DNA of 64,000 bases. It comes from Azadirachta indica. Lineage: Eukaryota; Streptophyta; Magnoliopsida; Sapindales; Meliaceae. Made by a program: the position numbers and the translations under genes. Shown here piece by piece: positions 38,801 to 50,600 of this stretch. The notes under the pieces are model-generated. The model had not been told where the DNA came from, searched no databases, and saw nothing but the letters and a program-made list of their open reading frames with translations. Numbering within the stretch: the stretch's first letter is position 1; each line of letters opens with the position of its first letter. The DNA is taken from assembly GCA_022749755.1 (NCBI GenBank), contig CM040445.1, positions 14,777,182 through 14,841,181 on the forward strand, read 5' to 3'.

Positions 38801-40270
38801 ATTAACACACATAAAAATTTAAAAATTACATTTAAATGTTAAAATTTAAAAAATTAATTTGCAAAACAATATGATTGTACAAGATCTTGTTTCGCTTTAA
38901 AACTTATATATAGTGAATTAAAAATCTTATGTATAGTGAGTTAAAAATCTTATGTATAGTAAAAAATCCCACACAACGTAAGAATGTTCTACTAGTAGCA
39001 GGCCACCCAAAGACCTAGTTCTAAATGTACCCTTGAAATTACAAAAAAAAAAAATTCTCAATTGTTGTAAGATGTTATGCAATATAATTAACTTAAAAGT
39101 CAAAAAATTATGTAACAAATAATTTAAAACAGCCAAAAATTTCATTAAAATAGACACCATAAAAAAAAATGAATAGTCTTATTTTGGGCAGACAATATTG
39201 ATGTACTAATTGTAATAACCGGATTATTTCTTTGCTACGCAGCCTTTAGTGTACAGCAGAGTCCATCCTTTGTATTGTACGAGAAGCATACGTGGGATGG
39301 GACATGGTATTGGGACAGCACAGTGACAATTACGTTCAACGACAGCCACTGGACGGCTGATGTTTTGATTCAACACGCGGGGCTCCATCTCTCGAATCGC
39401 GTGCTGACATCACATCACCAACAGATAGTCCATTGATGGACGGCCAAGTCGCACTGTTTGTTTCTGTGGGGCCATGTTGTTGTTCTATCGACATTGTTTT
39501 GTTTGTCCCTTTGCAAAAATCTGTATTGTAATATATTTTCTTCTATGATGTAGAAAATATCTTTACAAAGATATCTTGGCAGTTGAGGATAATATCAACA
39601 CTTCTTATTAGTTTAATTCTTTCTGAGGTACTAACATCACTAATTACGTTTTCGAAAAATAAATCATTAATTAAAAATAAGCTGAAATTTTACTTAATTA
39701 AACCTATTGTAACACAATTTAATTATTATAATTATCTGTCGGGTTAGATCAGATGGTGGAAGAACACTAAGGACATTCACTGATCATCCGGACCATTTCA
39801 TAACCTATTCTATCACCAACAATCCTAAATTTGAGTAACAATAAAAATAAAAATTTGATCTTTTACAAAAAAAGTTTCTTAGTCATTTAAAATATTTAAA
39901 AATTATTATTATTGTTGTTGTCGTTGTTGCTGAATGACAGATTAATTTTTTGTAAGATACTTTTAAAATTTTCTTTGATATTTTAATAGGAGTAATATTG
40001 ATTTTAATATTTATATAATTCTTAAATTTAAAAAAATAAATACTACTAATAAAATGATTGGGGATTTTTTTAGTTATCATTTTCTAGGAGAATAGTTATT
40101 TTGAGAAAATATAGTTCTTATAAATAAATAAAAAAATAAAAAATGATTACTTAATTGTATTTGAGGTATAAAATCACATAAATAATGATAGTGACTTCAA
40201 AAATATCTATTTTTTAGTTTTATTTAGATTTTATAATATTATCAATCATGCGAAAATAGATGAAAACTCT
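31801..40270. other. 8.5-kb AT-rich spacer
   Basis: No gene is recognised. It holds simple repeats: (CA)n at 33963-33982, (ATT)n at 35834-35865 and (TTA)n at 36213-36232 and 36403-36431. A GTACAT repeat lies at 35924-35942, and three copies of a 20-bp unit (AAAAATCTTATGTATAGTGA) near 38905-38965. Two GC-richer islands stand out, at 36480-36660 and 39215-39480; neither contains a recognisable gene. Confidence 0.55.
35834..35865. repeat. (ATT)n microsatellite
   Basis: About 10 ATT units in spacer, shortly after a TAA-rich tract at 35752-35770. Confidence 0.85.
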
Positions 40271-40273
40271 TTT

Positions 40274-40555
40274 ACACTTCTTTTAGGTATAATTACTACT
40301 TAAAATATTAAAGGACTTTCACAATTGAATTTAGATAAAAATTATGTGAATGATTGAAATTAAAGTATTGTGACACATCGTATATTTTAAATTATTATAT
40401 TTAATTTTAAAATTACACTTCTAGTAGGTATAATTACTACCTAAAATATTAAAAGACTTTCACAATTGAATTTAACAAAAAATTATGTGAACGATTGAAA
40501 TTGAAGATAACGTGACACATCATATATTTTAAATGATTATATTTAATTTTAAAAT
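40274..40555. repeat. Tandem duplication, 141-bp unit
   Basis: Copy 1 is 40274-40414 and copy 2 is 40415-40555. Both start with ACACTTCT..TAGGTATAATTAC and contain GACTTTCACAATTGAATTTA and TGTGACACATC-like or GTGACACATC blocks at the same spacing. They differ at scattered positions. Confidence 0.85.
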
Positions 40556-40644
40556 AACAGTAATTAAGGAGTAGAAGTATGATAGTAGTGATAAAACTCA
40601 AATATATCTCGGTACAATTGAGGGATCTCTACTCACCCTGGGGA

Positions 40645-41001
40645 GTAGGGATGGCAATAGGGCGAGGACCCCAATCCCCACCCCTTGGCTCCGGTTGGAC
40701 CTTGGATCCCCATTCTTGCCATATCCTTGGTTCAGGTGAATTGGGGATAGATTAAGCATATCTTCGGTTTGGATAGGGGATCCTCACAGGCTCCTAGTCC
40801 CGTATTAACCTTGGTTGACTTTTTTAAAAAAAATAAAAATTTTACAATTTTAAGGCTTAAACACTATACCTATGAAAAAAAATATAACACCTTATCATTA
40901 CACACTACTTATGTTCATTAATTAAAATATATAAATAAAAATATTTAACTAAAAAAATATATATTTAATTTATATTTTTTTAAAAATATTATAGCTATTA
41001 G

Positions 41002-41043
<42 letters not shown>

Positions 41044-41905
41044 TTTAGCATGAGACAATTCAAATTCAATATTATAACTATTATTATTAATAATTTTATA
41101 GTATGAGACAATTCAGATTTAATAATTATAATTGATAACTATTATTATTATTATTATGTAAGACAATTCAAATTTAATAATTATAACTATTATTATCATT
41201 AACAGTAATCTAACAATAACTTTACTTATGCAAATTAACTATTATTGTATGATTATCCGAACACATTTATACAAATTGACTTAATTAGTTATATATGTTA
41301 ATATATATATATATAAATATAAAATTTTCAAAATAAAAAGTCTGTTGATAAAAATTTCAAGTATCACAAAAACATATTTAAAATATTAAATTCATTGACA
41401 GGATACACAATACTTAAAGTATTTAATAAAAAATAGCTAATATAATTATCAATTTTTAATTTGTTGTTAAAAATATATCATTTAACTATTAAATTTTATT
41501 AATTGTACTAATATTTAGTTATTTTAGTAAATTTTTTTATTGTGAAAATGATTTAAAAATAATTTAAAAATTAATTAAATTAAAAACCTGGTAAATATTT
41601 ATCATTTATTAAGGATTTTATTGATTAAATTAAAAATTATAAACCTTTTTGAAGTACTTGTTTGACTAAAATAAAAATTATAAAACTTTTGTAATTATTT
41701 GCCAAATAAAATGCTTATGTAATTATCTAAGTAGATTTTGAATTTGGATCTAGAGAATCGGTGACGAGCAGGTAAAAAAAGACTCATTCTTGACCCCGGC
41801 TTATTTTTAAAATGATGATGAAATTTTGTCCCCATAATTGAACTAATCCCCAAATTTTTAGAAAAATCCACCCTAATCCTCGCCTCGAAAGAGGCGGCGC
41901 CCTGT
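40645..41905. mobile_element. Degenerate repeat of the TAGGGATGGCAA type
   Basis: The left end, TAGGGATGGCAATAGGGCGA followed by C-rich CCCCAATCCCCACC, and the right end, CCTCGCCTCGAAAGAGGCGG then CCCTGTGGCAAAAATTACC, resemble the two GC-rich ends of a repeat common in plant genomes. That repeat starts with TAGGGATGGCAA and is full of 'ggggcgggg' text. The interior is AT-rich, with an ATT microsatellite at 41003-41041. The end-to-end pairing over 1.26 kb is my inference; no coding capacity is seen. Confidence 0.4.
41003..41041. repeat. (ATT)n microsatellite
   Basis: About 13 ATT units inside the TAGGGATGGCAA-type repeat. Confidence 0.9.
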
Positions 41906-41954
41906 GGCAAAAATTACCAACCTATCGGGAACCTCACAAATCAAATGAAAAAGT

Positions 41955-42040
41955 CTCACCCTTGACAAGACTCAAACATGTTCCCTCTATGTAAAGGAAG
42001 TGTGTTACCATTAGGCTACTCATCTTGGTGATGAATTTCA
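41955..42040 (-). repeat. tRNA-like segment, possible SINE head
   Basis: On the minus strand, GATGAGTAGCCTAATGGTAA resembles a pol III A box (TRGCNNAGTGG) and GTTTGAGTCTTG, about 35 bases later, resembles a B box (GGTTCGANNCC). The spacing fits a tRNA-derived SINE head. No full tRNA fold or CCA-bearing acceptor stem is evident, so it is not called a tRNA gene. The tail of a SINE would run into the GC-rich end of the neighbouring repeat, and its limits are unclear. Confidence 0.35.
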
Positions 42041-43149
42041 TTGATCGTGCCTTCCACTTGAAAAGCAAGCAATTCTAAAATCCAAACCAAATATACTTCA
42101 ATCTTTTACAACTCATGTTGTAAAGTCAACACGCTTTCTTCATCACAAAAAAATCTCTCTCTCTCTCTCTCTCTAAGTATTATGAAAAATAAATGATCAA
42201 GATTGTTTGTAAGAATTTCACTATAAACTCTTTTAGTAGTAGATATACAAGTTTATAGGGGTTTGTTTAGTACTTTTACCCCTTCTAATATTCTAGGTAA
42301 TGACACTTTTGTTTATATATATATATATATATATTATGATTAGCAAAGCAATTAGTGTATGGCAATTAACCATAAAAAGGCTTTAAAGAACTTTTAATAT
42401 TATGTTGAGTGCTTAGTTACGTAATTAAAATATATTTCTGAAACTATTAAAACATTTAAATTCTTATTAAAAAAATATTATATTTTGTAATAATTATTTC
42501 AAAAAATATAAATACTATTTATCGCTAATAAATTTTCTAAAGAATGAAATTTGTATCTAATCTTTAAGGTTTGGATTTTGTAATTCAGCTTCAGGATTAA
42601 GTCTTAGTGCTAGATATTAATTCTTGAAATTTTTCACACAAGTTTTAAGACCTAAAATATTAAACCTACTAACACTAAGACTTGTTACTTAACGTTAAAA
42701 CTTGAGAAATGACAAGAGAACCCTAAGACATAAGACCCAACATCAAAACTTGATAATTTAACATTGAGGTCTAAAACTAATCTTGAGACCTTGAAAGGCC
42801 TCATGAATTGGGACTTCCCTATTGGGTCGGGTCATTTCGGGGAAAGTGAATCATTTATGATGAAAAGGATGAGCTTCAAAAGAATGATTTGAAGTTCTTG
42901 CAAAGTAGAATCATGCAATACCAGACACCAGATAAATTTTCCAAAGAACAAGGCTTTTTTCGAATAAGTAAAGGTTTAAATGTCCTTCAAAAGTAAGTAA
43001 ATAAATCCGAAACATATAAAATGTAGTTAATCTAGTTGTGATAAAAGCTATTATTGCAAAAATCAGCTAATACAACCAACTATCATTAAAATTTTCATTT
43101 TTGGACCAAAAACAAGCAAGAGGTGGAATACCACAAAGAGAAAAGGTAC
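42041..43149. other. AT-rich spacer left of the LTR element
   Basis: It has a (CT)n run at 42151-42173, a TA run at 42312-42335, and text with many ACTTGA/AAACTTG words at 42560-42800. No gene is seen. Confidence 0.5.
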
Positions 43150-43584
43150 TGTTTGGGAGAATGGCCTAAAGCCCAAGAGATCAATAAGCCACGTGCCAAC
43201 GGCCTCAAAAATCTGTTCGGTCTTGATTAATTTGGTCGAAGACAAACTCTGGTCAAATCATGTCTGCTCAGAAAGATTTAGCTAATATTATTTAAGAAAA
43301 TCATAACCTATCAAGATCCTTATAAGAGTAAGAAACCGACTTAAATTTGTAATTCTAATTTGAAACATATTAGAATTTTATTAGAATCCACTTTGCATTC
43401 TGTTAGAACTCATAATATTTTTAAAATAAGAAAATTAGCGCTTATATATATATAGCATTCCAGTCATGTACATTCAATAATAATAAAAACTTTTCTGAAA
43501 GAAGCAATACAAATTTTTTTCACAAAAAAGTAAGAAGAATTCAATCTTTACTGTGAGATATCGAAACTGTAAGTTTCGGTATCA
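43150..43584 (+). repeat. 5' LTR
   Basis: It starts TGTTTGGGAGAATGGCC and ends GGTATCA. It shares AAGCC(C)AAG, AGCCACGTGCC, GTTCGGTCT, TAACCTATCA(G/A)GATCC and AAAAAGTAAGAA blocks in order with the 3' LTR. A TATA tract at 43442-43453 and an AATAATAATAAAA tract at about 43477 fit an LTR promoter and polyadenylation region. Confidence 0.8.
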
Positions 43585-44104
43585 ATAATTAGAGCCGTCT
43601 GTGGAAGAGGCACAAAAAGTCACCAAAAAAATTTGCATTCGTAATTTTTAAAAAAAAAATTGGAAAGCCTTGAACAATAACGAAGCAAGAAAAAGCAAAA
43701 AATAACATCGAAAGAAGTTACTGTGGCATAACAAAGAAAAGGAAGCATGAGAAATTATGATAGGGTAAAAAAGGAGGTGTGTGTGATGTGAAAAAAGGAC
43801 ATGTAAAAAGATTGCAACACAGCAAAAAAATTGCAGGAAGTGGAGAACTGTATTTCAGAAATAGATTAGACAAATCGATCTTAGCCATCGCTGCTACTGC
43901 TACCCCAAACTAGCTCTTGTCGTAGTTGTTGCCCAACAAAGATGACCTGCTTAAAACGATTCACTTTATTCATCTCTTCCCTCAACATTTTTCAATTCTT
44001 TGCTTGGTCTTAGGCATTATCAAAATTTGCTGAAGACAATCATCAAGCTGATATGGTTCCACTTTTCAATCAAATATGCTTCTCCATACTCTCATTTGTT
44101 ATTT

Positions 44105-44315
44105 TTACTTCATGGAAGCATATGAATATTATATGCATGCATCATGAAGTACTAAGAGAATATTATATCACTGCATACGAATATTACATGCCTTATAGAG
44201 CATTAGGAGAAAATATATTATGTCATTGCATATGAATATTATATGCATTATAGAGCATTAGGTTATATCATTTGTATGTGAATATTATATGCATGCATTA
44301 TGGAGCACTAGGTGC
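44105..44315 (+). repeat. Tandem repeats inside the LTR element (about 45-60 bp)
   Basis: Four imperfect copies of a unit containing GAATATTATATGCAT and TAGAGCATTAGG or CACTAGG. Confidence 0.7.
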
Positions 44316-45044
44316 TATCAGTGAAAAAAATTTGGAAACTCAAGCGCTTCCGTTGAAAAATTGTCTCGGCCAGTTGACAGAATTTTAAAGTTTTCTAGTT
44401 TCGTTTTGAGTTTGTTAGCAAATCATTGACATGATGCTCACTACAACCAACTGTGTTTGACTTGAGTTCCTTGCTGTGCCGTAATGCTATCGAACAATAG
44501 TTCAACAAATTCATACCAATTGTCGTGTTTCAAGCAAAACAAGTAGCCAAGCTCAAGTTTCTCTTTTCAATCCGTCATCTCCCGTCGTTGTCTAGCCTTT
44601 GCTTAATGCTATTGGGCTTACTTCGATGGCCATGCTTGGGGAAATTATTAGTTCAAGAGAAAAATCAAATCAAATCATCAACTGTTGAATCCCGTGACTT
44701 CCTATTTATTGGAAGCATAAACCTCACTCGTTACAAGTTGTATACAATAGCTGAGAAGCTTGGTCTATGCTGACCTGACCTGGTGAACTCGGTTACTGTT
44801 GATTAGATCTAGTGCTGCTGTTCCGACCTCATGCTGACTATATTTCATTGTCACAAACCTGAAAATTAAAAAATAGTTTGTAGCATTTTGAACACACTAA
44901 AGAAAGCAATTGTAGTGCAAAGTCTTTCAACTTGCCTCTATGCTCTCAGAATCTGTAAATGTTTTAGGACTGCTGTTTTAAGCAGCCAATGCGCTTTCAA
45001 TATCATCTATATGTGCAAAACCCTTATGTTCATATATTAAACTT

Positions 45045-45170
45045 GACCTGGAGTTGGCAGTGGCGAGCGAGACCTATTTGAGCTACCCAAAACTGACCAA
45101 AAGTTAGCAATGGCTCTGACCTGAAGTTGGCAGTGGTGCTAACCTGAAGTTAGCAATGGCGACAACAAAT
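45045..45170 (+). repeat. Short tandem repeats with GTTGGCAGTGG / GTTAGCAATGG words
   Basis: Four copies of a roughly 30-base unit of the form CTGA..GTTRGCARTGGC inside the LTR element. Confidence 0.7.
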
Positions 45171-45579
45171 AGCAAAATCATACCCTGAAGTTGTTGGAGA
45201 TGCATTGAGTATTTGCATGCATTAGAAAAAAGATCACTAAGATTTTAAGTACAGATGATGCTATTTTAATATTGATAGTAACAACAAAATCCTAACTAGT
45301 CAGAAGGAAGTAATGATCATGGAAAATTTTTATGCATTTTAGTTCTGGAACCATATCTTCAAGGATAAGGCAAAAACAATGGAGAATGAAATAGAATAGA
45401 AAATCAACAACTGACCTGACTTGGTGTCTTTAGTTGCTTGATACAACTGATTGTACTTGATGGTCACTGATCTGACCTCGTGCTAACTCTGCTCAGTTGC
45501 TGCTGACCTATCATTTGTATATTATATGTCAAGTTAGAGCATTTAGATTACATAAAGATTATTTTTTATACTTCTACAA

Positions 45580-46045
45580 TAAAGAGTTGTTAGAAAAAGA
45601 TTTGACTATAGTTCAGATCAGACAATAACGATTAAAAAATTAATAAACTTTAATTATTCAACGAGTAGTTATAAAAATATTTGAACACAGTTCAAATCAA
45701 ACAACAGCAATTAGAAAATTAATAAATTTTGATTATTCAGCGATTTTTTATAAAAGATTTGACCACAATTTAGATTAGACAACAACGATTAGAAGATTAA
45801 TAAATTTCGATTATTCAGTAAGTTGTTGTAAAAAGATTTGACTTTAATTTAGATTAAACAACAATTATTAAAAGATTAATAAATTTCATTCAAAAATTGT
45901 TGCAAAAAGATCTGACCTCAGTTCAGATCAAATAACAACGATTAAAAGATTAATAAATTTCATGTCATTCAAAAATTGGTGTAAAAAGATTTGACTACAG
46001 TTCAAATCAAGCAACAATAGTTAGAAGATTAATATAAAAAGAACT
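45580..46045 (+). repeat. 79-bp tandem repeat array (copy B, about 6 units)
   Basis: The landmark ATTAATAAA recurs at about 45639, 45718, 45795, 45874, 45948 and 46027, a 74-79 base step. The same GTTGTAAAAAGATTTGAC and CAGTTCAAATCAAACAAC blocks occur as in the array at 24095-24730. It lies in the 3' half of the LTR element, upstream of the 3' LTR. Confidence 0.9.
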
Positions 46046-46872
46046 GATCTCAAGTATACAACAATCTTTTTTACTTGAGATGTCGTGAAAAGAAGACCTG
46101 ATCTCAGGCCATGCGACAATCATTTATACTTCAAATTTCTCTAAATAAAGTCGCAAAATAAAAACCTGATCTCAAGTTAACGACATTCAACTGCTCAGAA
46201 AAATAATTGAGCCTATATTCTACTACTCAGAAAAAAAGACATAAGCTGATATTTTACTACTTAAAAAGAAGCGACATAAGTTGATACTCTACTATTTAGA
46301 AAAAAAGAGCTGAGCTAAACATTATTCTTGCTTTAAAAACTAAGATGAGCAACTTATACTTTAAGAGCTTAGCTGAACACGTGTATATTCTACAAAGCTA
46401 GTTAAATGCTACTCTTGTTCTACAAATATGAGCTCATACGCTTGATAACAACAAGCTAAAGCCTTTAAAAATTCAAGTTTTAAGTAACAATTAATGACTA
46501 ATTGTTGCAAGAAACTAGAAGGCTATATATATTGGAGAATTTTAGTTGACTTAATGTAAGTGCAAGACTCGACCTGAAAATCTGTTCAAATCATCCGACA
46601 TGAGAGAAAATATTTATGGACAAGAGAGTAATTAATGAGAAAAATAATTGCCCATTATGATTACATGGAAGCTCATAAAAATAATTTCTGTTACAAATAA
46701 TTGATTCGACCGTTATCTTAAGAAATCAATTATAAAAAAGGATCAAAAGTAAAGAGAGATTATCTACAATGGATAGAAAAAATTGTTGTTGAATGCCAAG
46801 GTTCAAATCTGTGAGTCGTTCTTAAATAAAGCTTTTACTGAAAGAACTATTTTCACTGAAAACTAGGAGGCT

Positions 46873-47323
46873 TGATATTTAGGAGAATAGCCTGAAGCCC
46901 AAGGGGTCAAAAAGCCACGTGCCTATGAGCCGAAAATTTTGTTCGGTCTAGATGAGGTCTGATCAGTTCGATCAAAGACAAGTTATGGTTAAATTGTGTT
47001 TGCTCAGAAGGATTCAGTTAATACTGTTCAACAAAATCGTAACCTATCAGGATCCTTATGAGAATGTGAAACTGAATTGAATTTGTATTCTTAATTTGAA
47101 TTGTATTAGAATTTTATTAGAATTCACTCCAAATTTTGTCAGAACTCTTAATATTATTAGGACAAATAAATTAGCACTTATATATATATATATTGCATTT
47201 TATTCATGTATATTTAATAATAATAAGAATTTTTCTAAAAAAAGTAATAAAAATTTTTTTCACCAAAAAGTAAGAAAAATTCAATCTTTACTTTGAGATA
47301 TCAAACTACAAATTTTAATATCA
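46873..47323 (+). repeat. 3' LTR
   Basis: It starts TGATATTTAGGAGAATAGCC and ends AATATCA. It is collinear with the 5' LTR but has many substitutions and small gaps; by eye about four fifths of positions match, which means an old insertion. Confidence 0.8.
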
Positions 47324-50300
47324 ACAGAAACCTAATAGGACTCAACTTTAAAACCAAAAACTTATATTAGAATTTCAAGTCTTACAACTCAATTGTGAAA
47401 TTCAATACCCATTATCTAAACTTAATACTTGTAATCAAAGTCAAAACTCGAAACTTGAAAACCGAATAATTAAGTCCAAAAACTTTAAGAGTTAAAACCT
47501 AACCTCACCTCAATATCATCGAGATTAAAATAGGACACCAAGTCCTAAGTATATAAATTGTTGTTTTAAAACTCTTGTAAGGATATTTTACAAATTAAAA
47601 AAGTAAGTGAATTTTTTTATTTTTTAATGTTGTGCCATAAAGCACTTTAATTTTTTTCTCCCAAAAGTTTTGATAGATGGTTATAAAGTTTGAAAAGGGT
47701 CAATCAATTAAAGCCTTAATATGTTGTTGAAATTCGTTATAAATTAACTATGGCCTCCAACATGTATAATAAAAAATGTGAGAGTTTTCTACAATATATT
47801 AAATATATAGTTTTACCATTATTTTAATATATAATTTAAAATATTTAAAACATAAATTAAAACCCTAATTTTTTTAGTATTTACTGATGCGTATATATAA
47901 AATATTTATTAGGAATTTAAATATTATATTTATAATATTACCTAAATATCTCTACATAAGGCGTGCGATGTTTACTCTTATAGTATAAAAGGTATTTATC
48001 CACTTGTATCACTGAAAAAACTTTGTAGTTGTGAAATATCCTATGGTAGTTTAACTAGACGCAAATCCTAATTTAAAATTAAAAAATTTTATAAATTTAA
48101 ATTATGAATTATTTAATATTAAAATTTAGTCAGTAGGCTAGTGGGCTAATAGTTGGAATTCACGCTTACAAAAGGCATGAATTCGATTCTTACCCTGATA
48201 GGATATGCATTTTCTACTAGATGTGAGTATTTCTCAAAAATTTTTGGGATATATATTTCTCAAGTATTTTTTAAAAATTTTTGCACAAATTTTCTTAGTA
48301 TCCATTTAGTTTGACTTTTTCATTGGCTAAACGAGTTTTTTTAATGATAAAAACTCTTTTCAAATTTTTTAATGTCGTTTGATTGACAATGAAAAAGAGT
48401 TTTTGAGAATTAAAAAAGTTATTTTTCTTCTATTGGAAAAAACCCAAAATTTGAGTTTTTACCAGTAAAACTTTTCTAACTTTTTTAAAAGATAAAATTA
48501 TTTAAAATACCCTTACTTTATTTTAAAAGTTTTACATTATTTTTTCAAAATAAAACATTAAAAATTTGTCTATTAAAGTAATTACTCAAATTTTCTTAAA
48601 AGTCATTTGTGATAATCAAACGATTAATAAATTTTTGTTAAAAACTTTACTCATAAAAATTTTACGGATAAAAAATTTACTTTAAAAAATTTTATTTAAA
48701 AAGTTATATCAAATGGATCCTTAAACTCTTGATTATATATCGTTAGACTTATAAATAACTTAGAAATATAATAATAAAATAATTTAAAATATTTTATTAA
48801 CAGTATATTCATGTGGGAATTGTAGTCAATGCCCATTTGCATAATTGCAAATAAGTAGGAGTTAATAATGAGACGGTGATTTTGTCCATCATCAATCAAA
48901 GAATAAATGCTAGTTCATAGGTTATGTGCCCGAAGTCTAACCTCTAAGCCTAACTCAATTATAATCCATATTCAAAAACTTGACTATTTTAATTGGGTAC
49001 GGCCGTTTACATCCAAATCCAACAACCTGTCACGAATCTAAACGCCCCACGTCATGATGCTGAAGCTGTTGTTTTTGTTGGAAACACTGTCACTATTGAC
49101 TCATGAATAGTTAATGTGAAAAAATAAATATTTATTTTCAAATATTTTTATACAAAATAACGATTTTTTTAATTTGGTGGAAGTGAAATTTAAAATTTAA
49201 AATTTAAAAGAAATTTTATAGGTTAGAATTAACTATAAAAAGAGTTATGGGTCAGAATCATACTACATTTTAGAAAAAGATTTTTTTTCTGAAAAAATGT
49301 CATATTAAGCAATAAAATTTATTCTTTTTTCTTGAAAAAATGTCATATTACTAAATAAATTTTTTTTTCTCAAGATTATTGTATATGAAGTTGTTATACA
49401 TGATAAAATTTACATTACAAAATATATTCTAACGATGTTTTTAGAATTTTACTATTGGTCATATATCAATTCTCAAAAAATTATAAATATATAATAATAA
49501 GACCTTATTTTATTTACTTTAAAACTTGGAGGAAAAATTTTAAAATATATAGTTACTAGGGGGCATTTGATTTAGTGCGTATATTTTACCTAATGTGAAC
49601 TCAATCCATTTAATAAAATTCTCAAAAATTAAAATCTTAATTTGACCGATTTAATAATTATGTTATTTATTTAATAATTATGCCACCGATTTAACATATT
49701 TTTTAAATATATTTTAATATATATTTAAAATTATTTCTTATATTACCTATTATTATACTAATAAATTTTATTTTAAATAATATTAAATACTTTTTAAAAT
49801 ATTTTAAAATATAATTAACTATTTTTAAAAATATGAAAAATAGAAAATAAATATATTAAATTATAAATAATTTAGAATAAAATAATTATTCAGATAATTA
49901 GTCGTGTTATAAATGGATTTACCTATTATGACCTTTAAACTTGAATTTGATCATTTATTAATCATATTATTTCAAATTAACCGAATCCACTAATTTTATG
50001 TCGTATTCATGTCAATTTACAGAAAAATAAGTGTTAAGTTTTATAAAAATTATATATTAATTTTGTAAAAAAAATCTCAATTGCAGACGAAATTAATTTA
50101 TTTCTAAATTAATGTGAGTAAATGAACTTTTCCTTACTTCAAAAGGGGGAAGAATACTTGAGACTAGAGTATTATTAGATAGTTCTTTCCTATAACTTTA
50201 CCTTATATCTTTTTCAAGTATCTATACTTTATATTTATTTAAATTTTTTTTTGGAACCAATTTATTCTTTTTAACGTTTAATTTAGAGAATTTTTTAACT

Positions 50301-50600
50301 TGTTTATTTATTTAAAATATAATCTCATGCAAAAAATGAGATTTTTAATTTATAATGACGTGTGTGTGAATAGTAAAAGATCGTCGCACTCCAATTAAAA
50401 ATTAAAAATTTAAAACAGTTAGAAAACACTAATGAGAGGATAATCAAAATAGCAAATCAATAAAAGAAAGTGTAAAAATTTAAAATTTTTTAAAAAATAA
50501 AACACACACGTCACAAATTTGGTAGGTTTGTGGCATGATTTATGGAATGGGTTGTGAGAGGAAGAAAATCTTGCACAGTATCAATAAACAGAGGAGTTTA
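47324..50600. other. AT-rich spacer between the LTR element and the Dof gene
   Basis: It contains a MITE-like element at 48299-48722, annotated separately. Otherwise it is AT-rich text with no protein-like frame. Confidence 0.5.
48299..48722. mobile_element. MITE-like element with terminal inverted repeats
   Basis: The left end TATCCATTTAGTTTGACTTT and the right end AAAAGTTATATCAAATGGATCC are imperfect inverted copies of each other. The roughly 420-bp interior is non-coding and T/A-rich. A related sequence with the same interior blocks (TTTAAAATACCCTTA / TTTAAAATACTCTTA, GTGATAATCAAACGATTAATAAA / GTAATAATCAAATAATTAATAAA) lies at 60432-60786. Confidence 0.6.

Larger units (their letters stand above)
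43150..47323 (+). mobile_element. LTR retrotransposon without recognisable coding sequence (non-autonomous)
   Basis: Two direct LTRs of about 435 and 451 bp enclose 3.3 kb. Just inside the 5' LTR, 'attagagccgtctgtggaag' resembles the GGCGCCGTCTGTGGG text that follows the 5' LTR of many plant Ty3/gypsy elements, so it is a likely primer-binding site. Purine-rich GAAAACTAGGAGG lies just before the 3' LTR. The interior has no gag, protease, reverse transcriptase or integrase motifs that I can find. Instead it holds several tandem arrays, including the same 79-bp unit that follows the Tat-type integrase remnant at 24 kb. It is therefore probably a non-autonomous derivative of that family. No clear target-site duplication is visible. 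Confidence 0.75.

Noticed and set aside
41955..42040. Functional tRNA gene
   Set aside because: A and B boxes are imperfect and no complete cloverleaf with a paired acceptor stem is visible.
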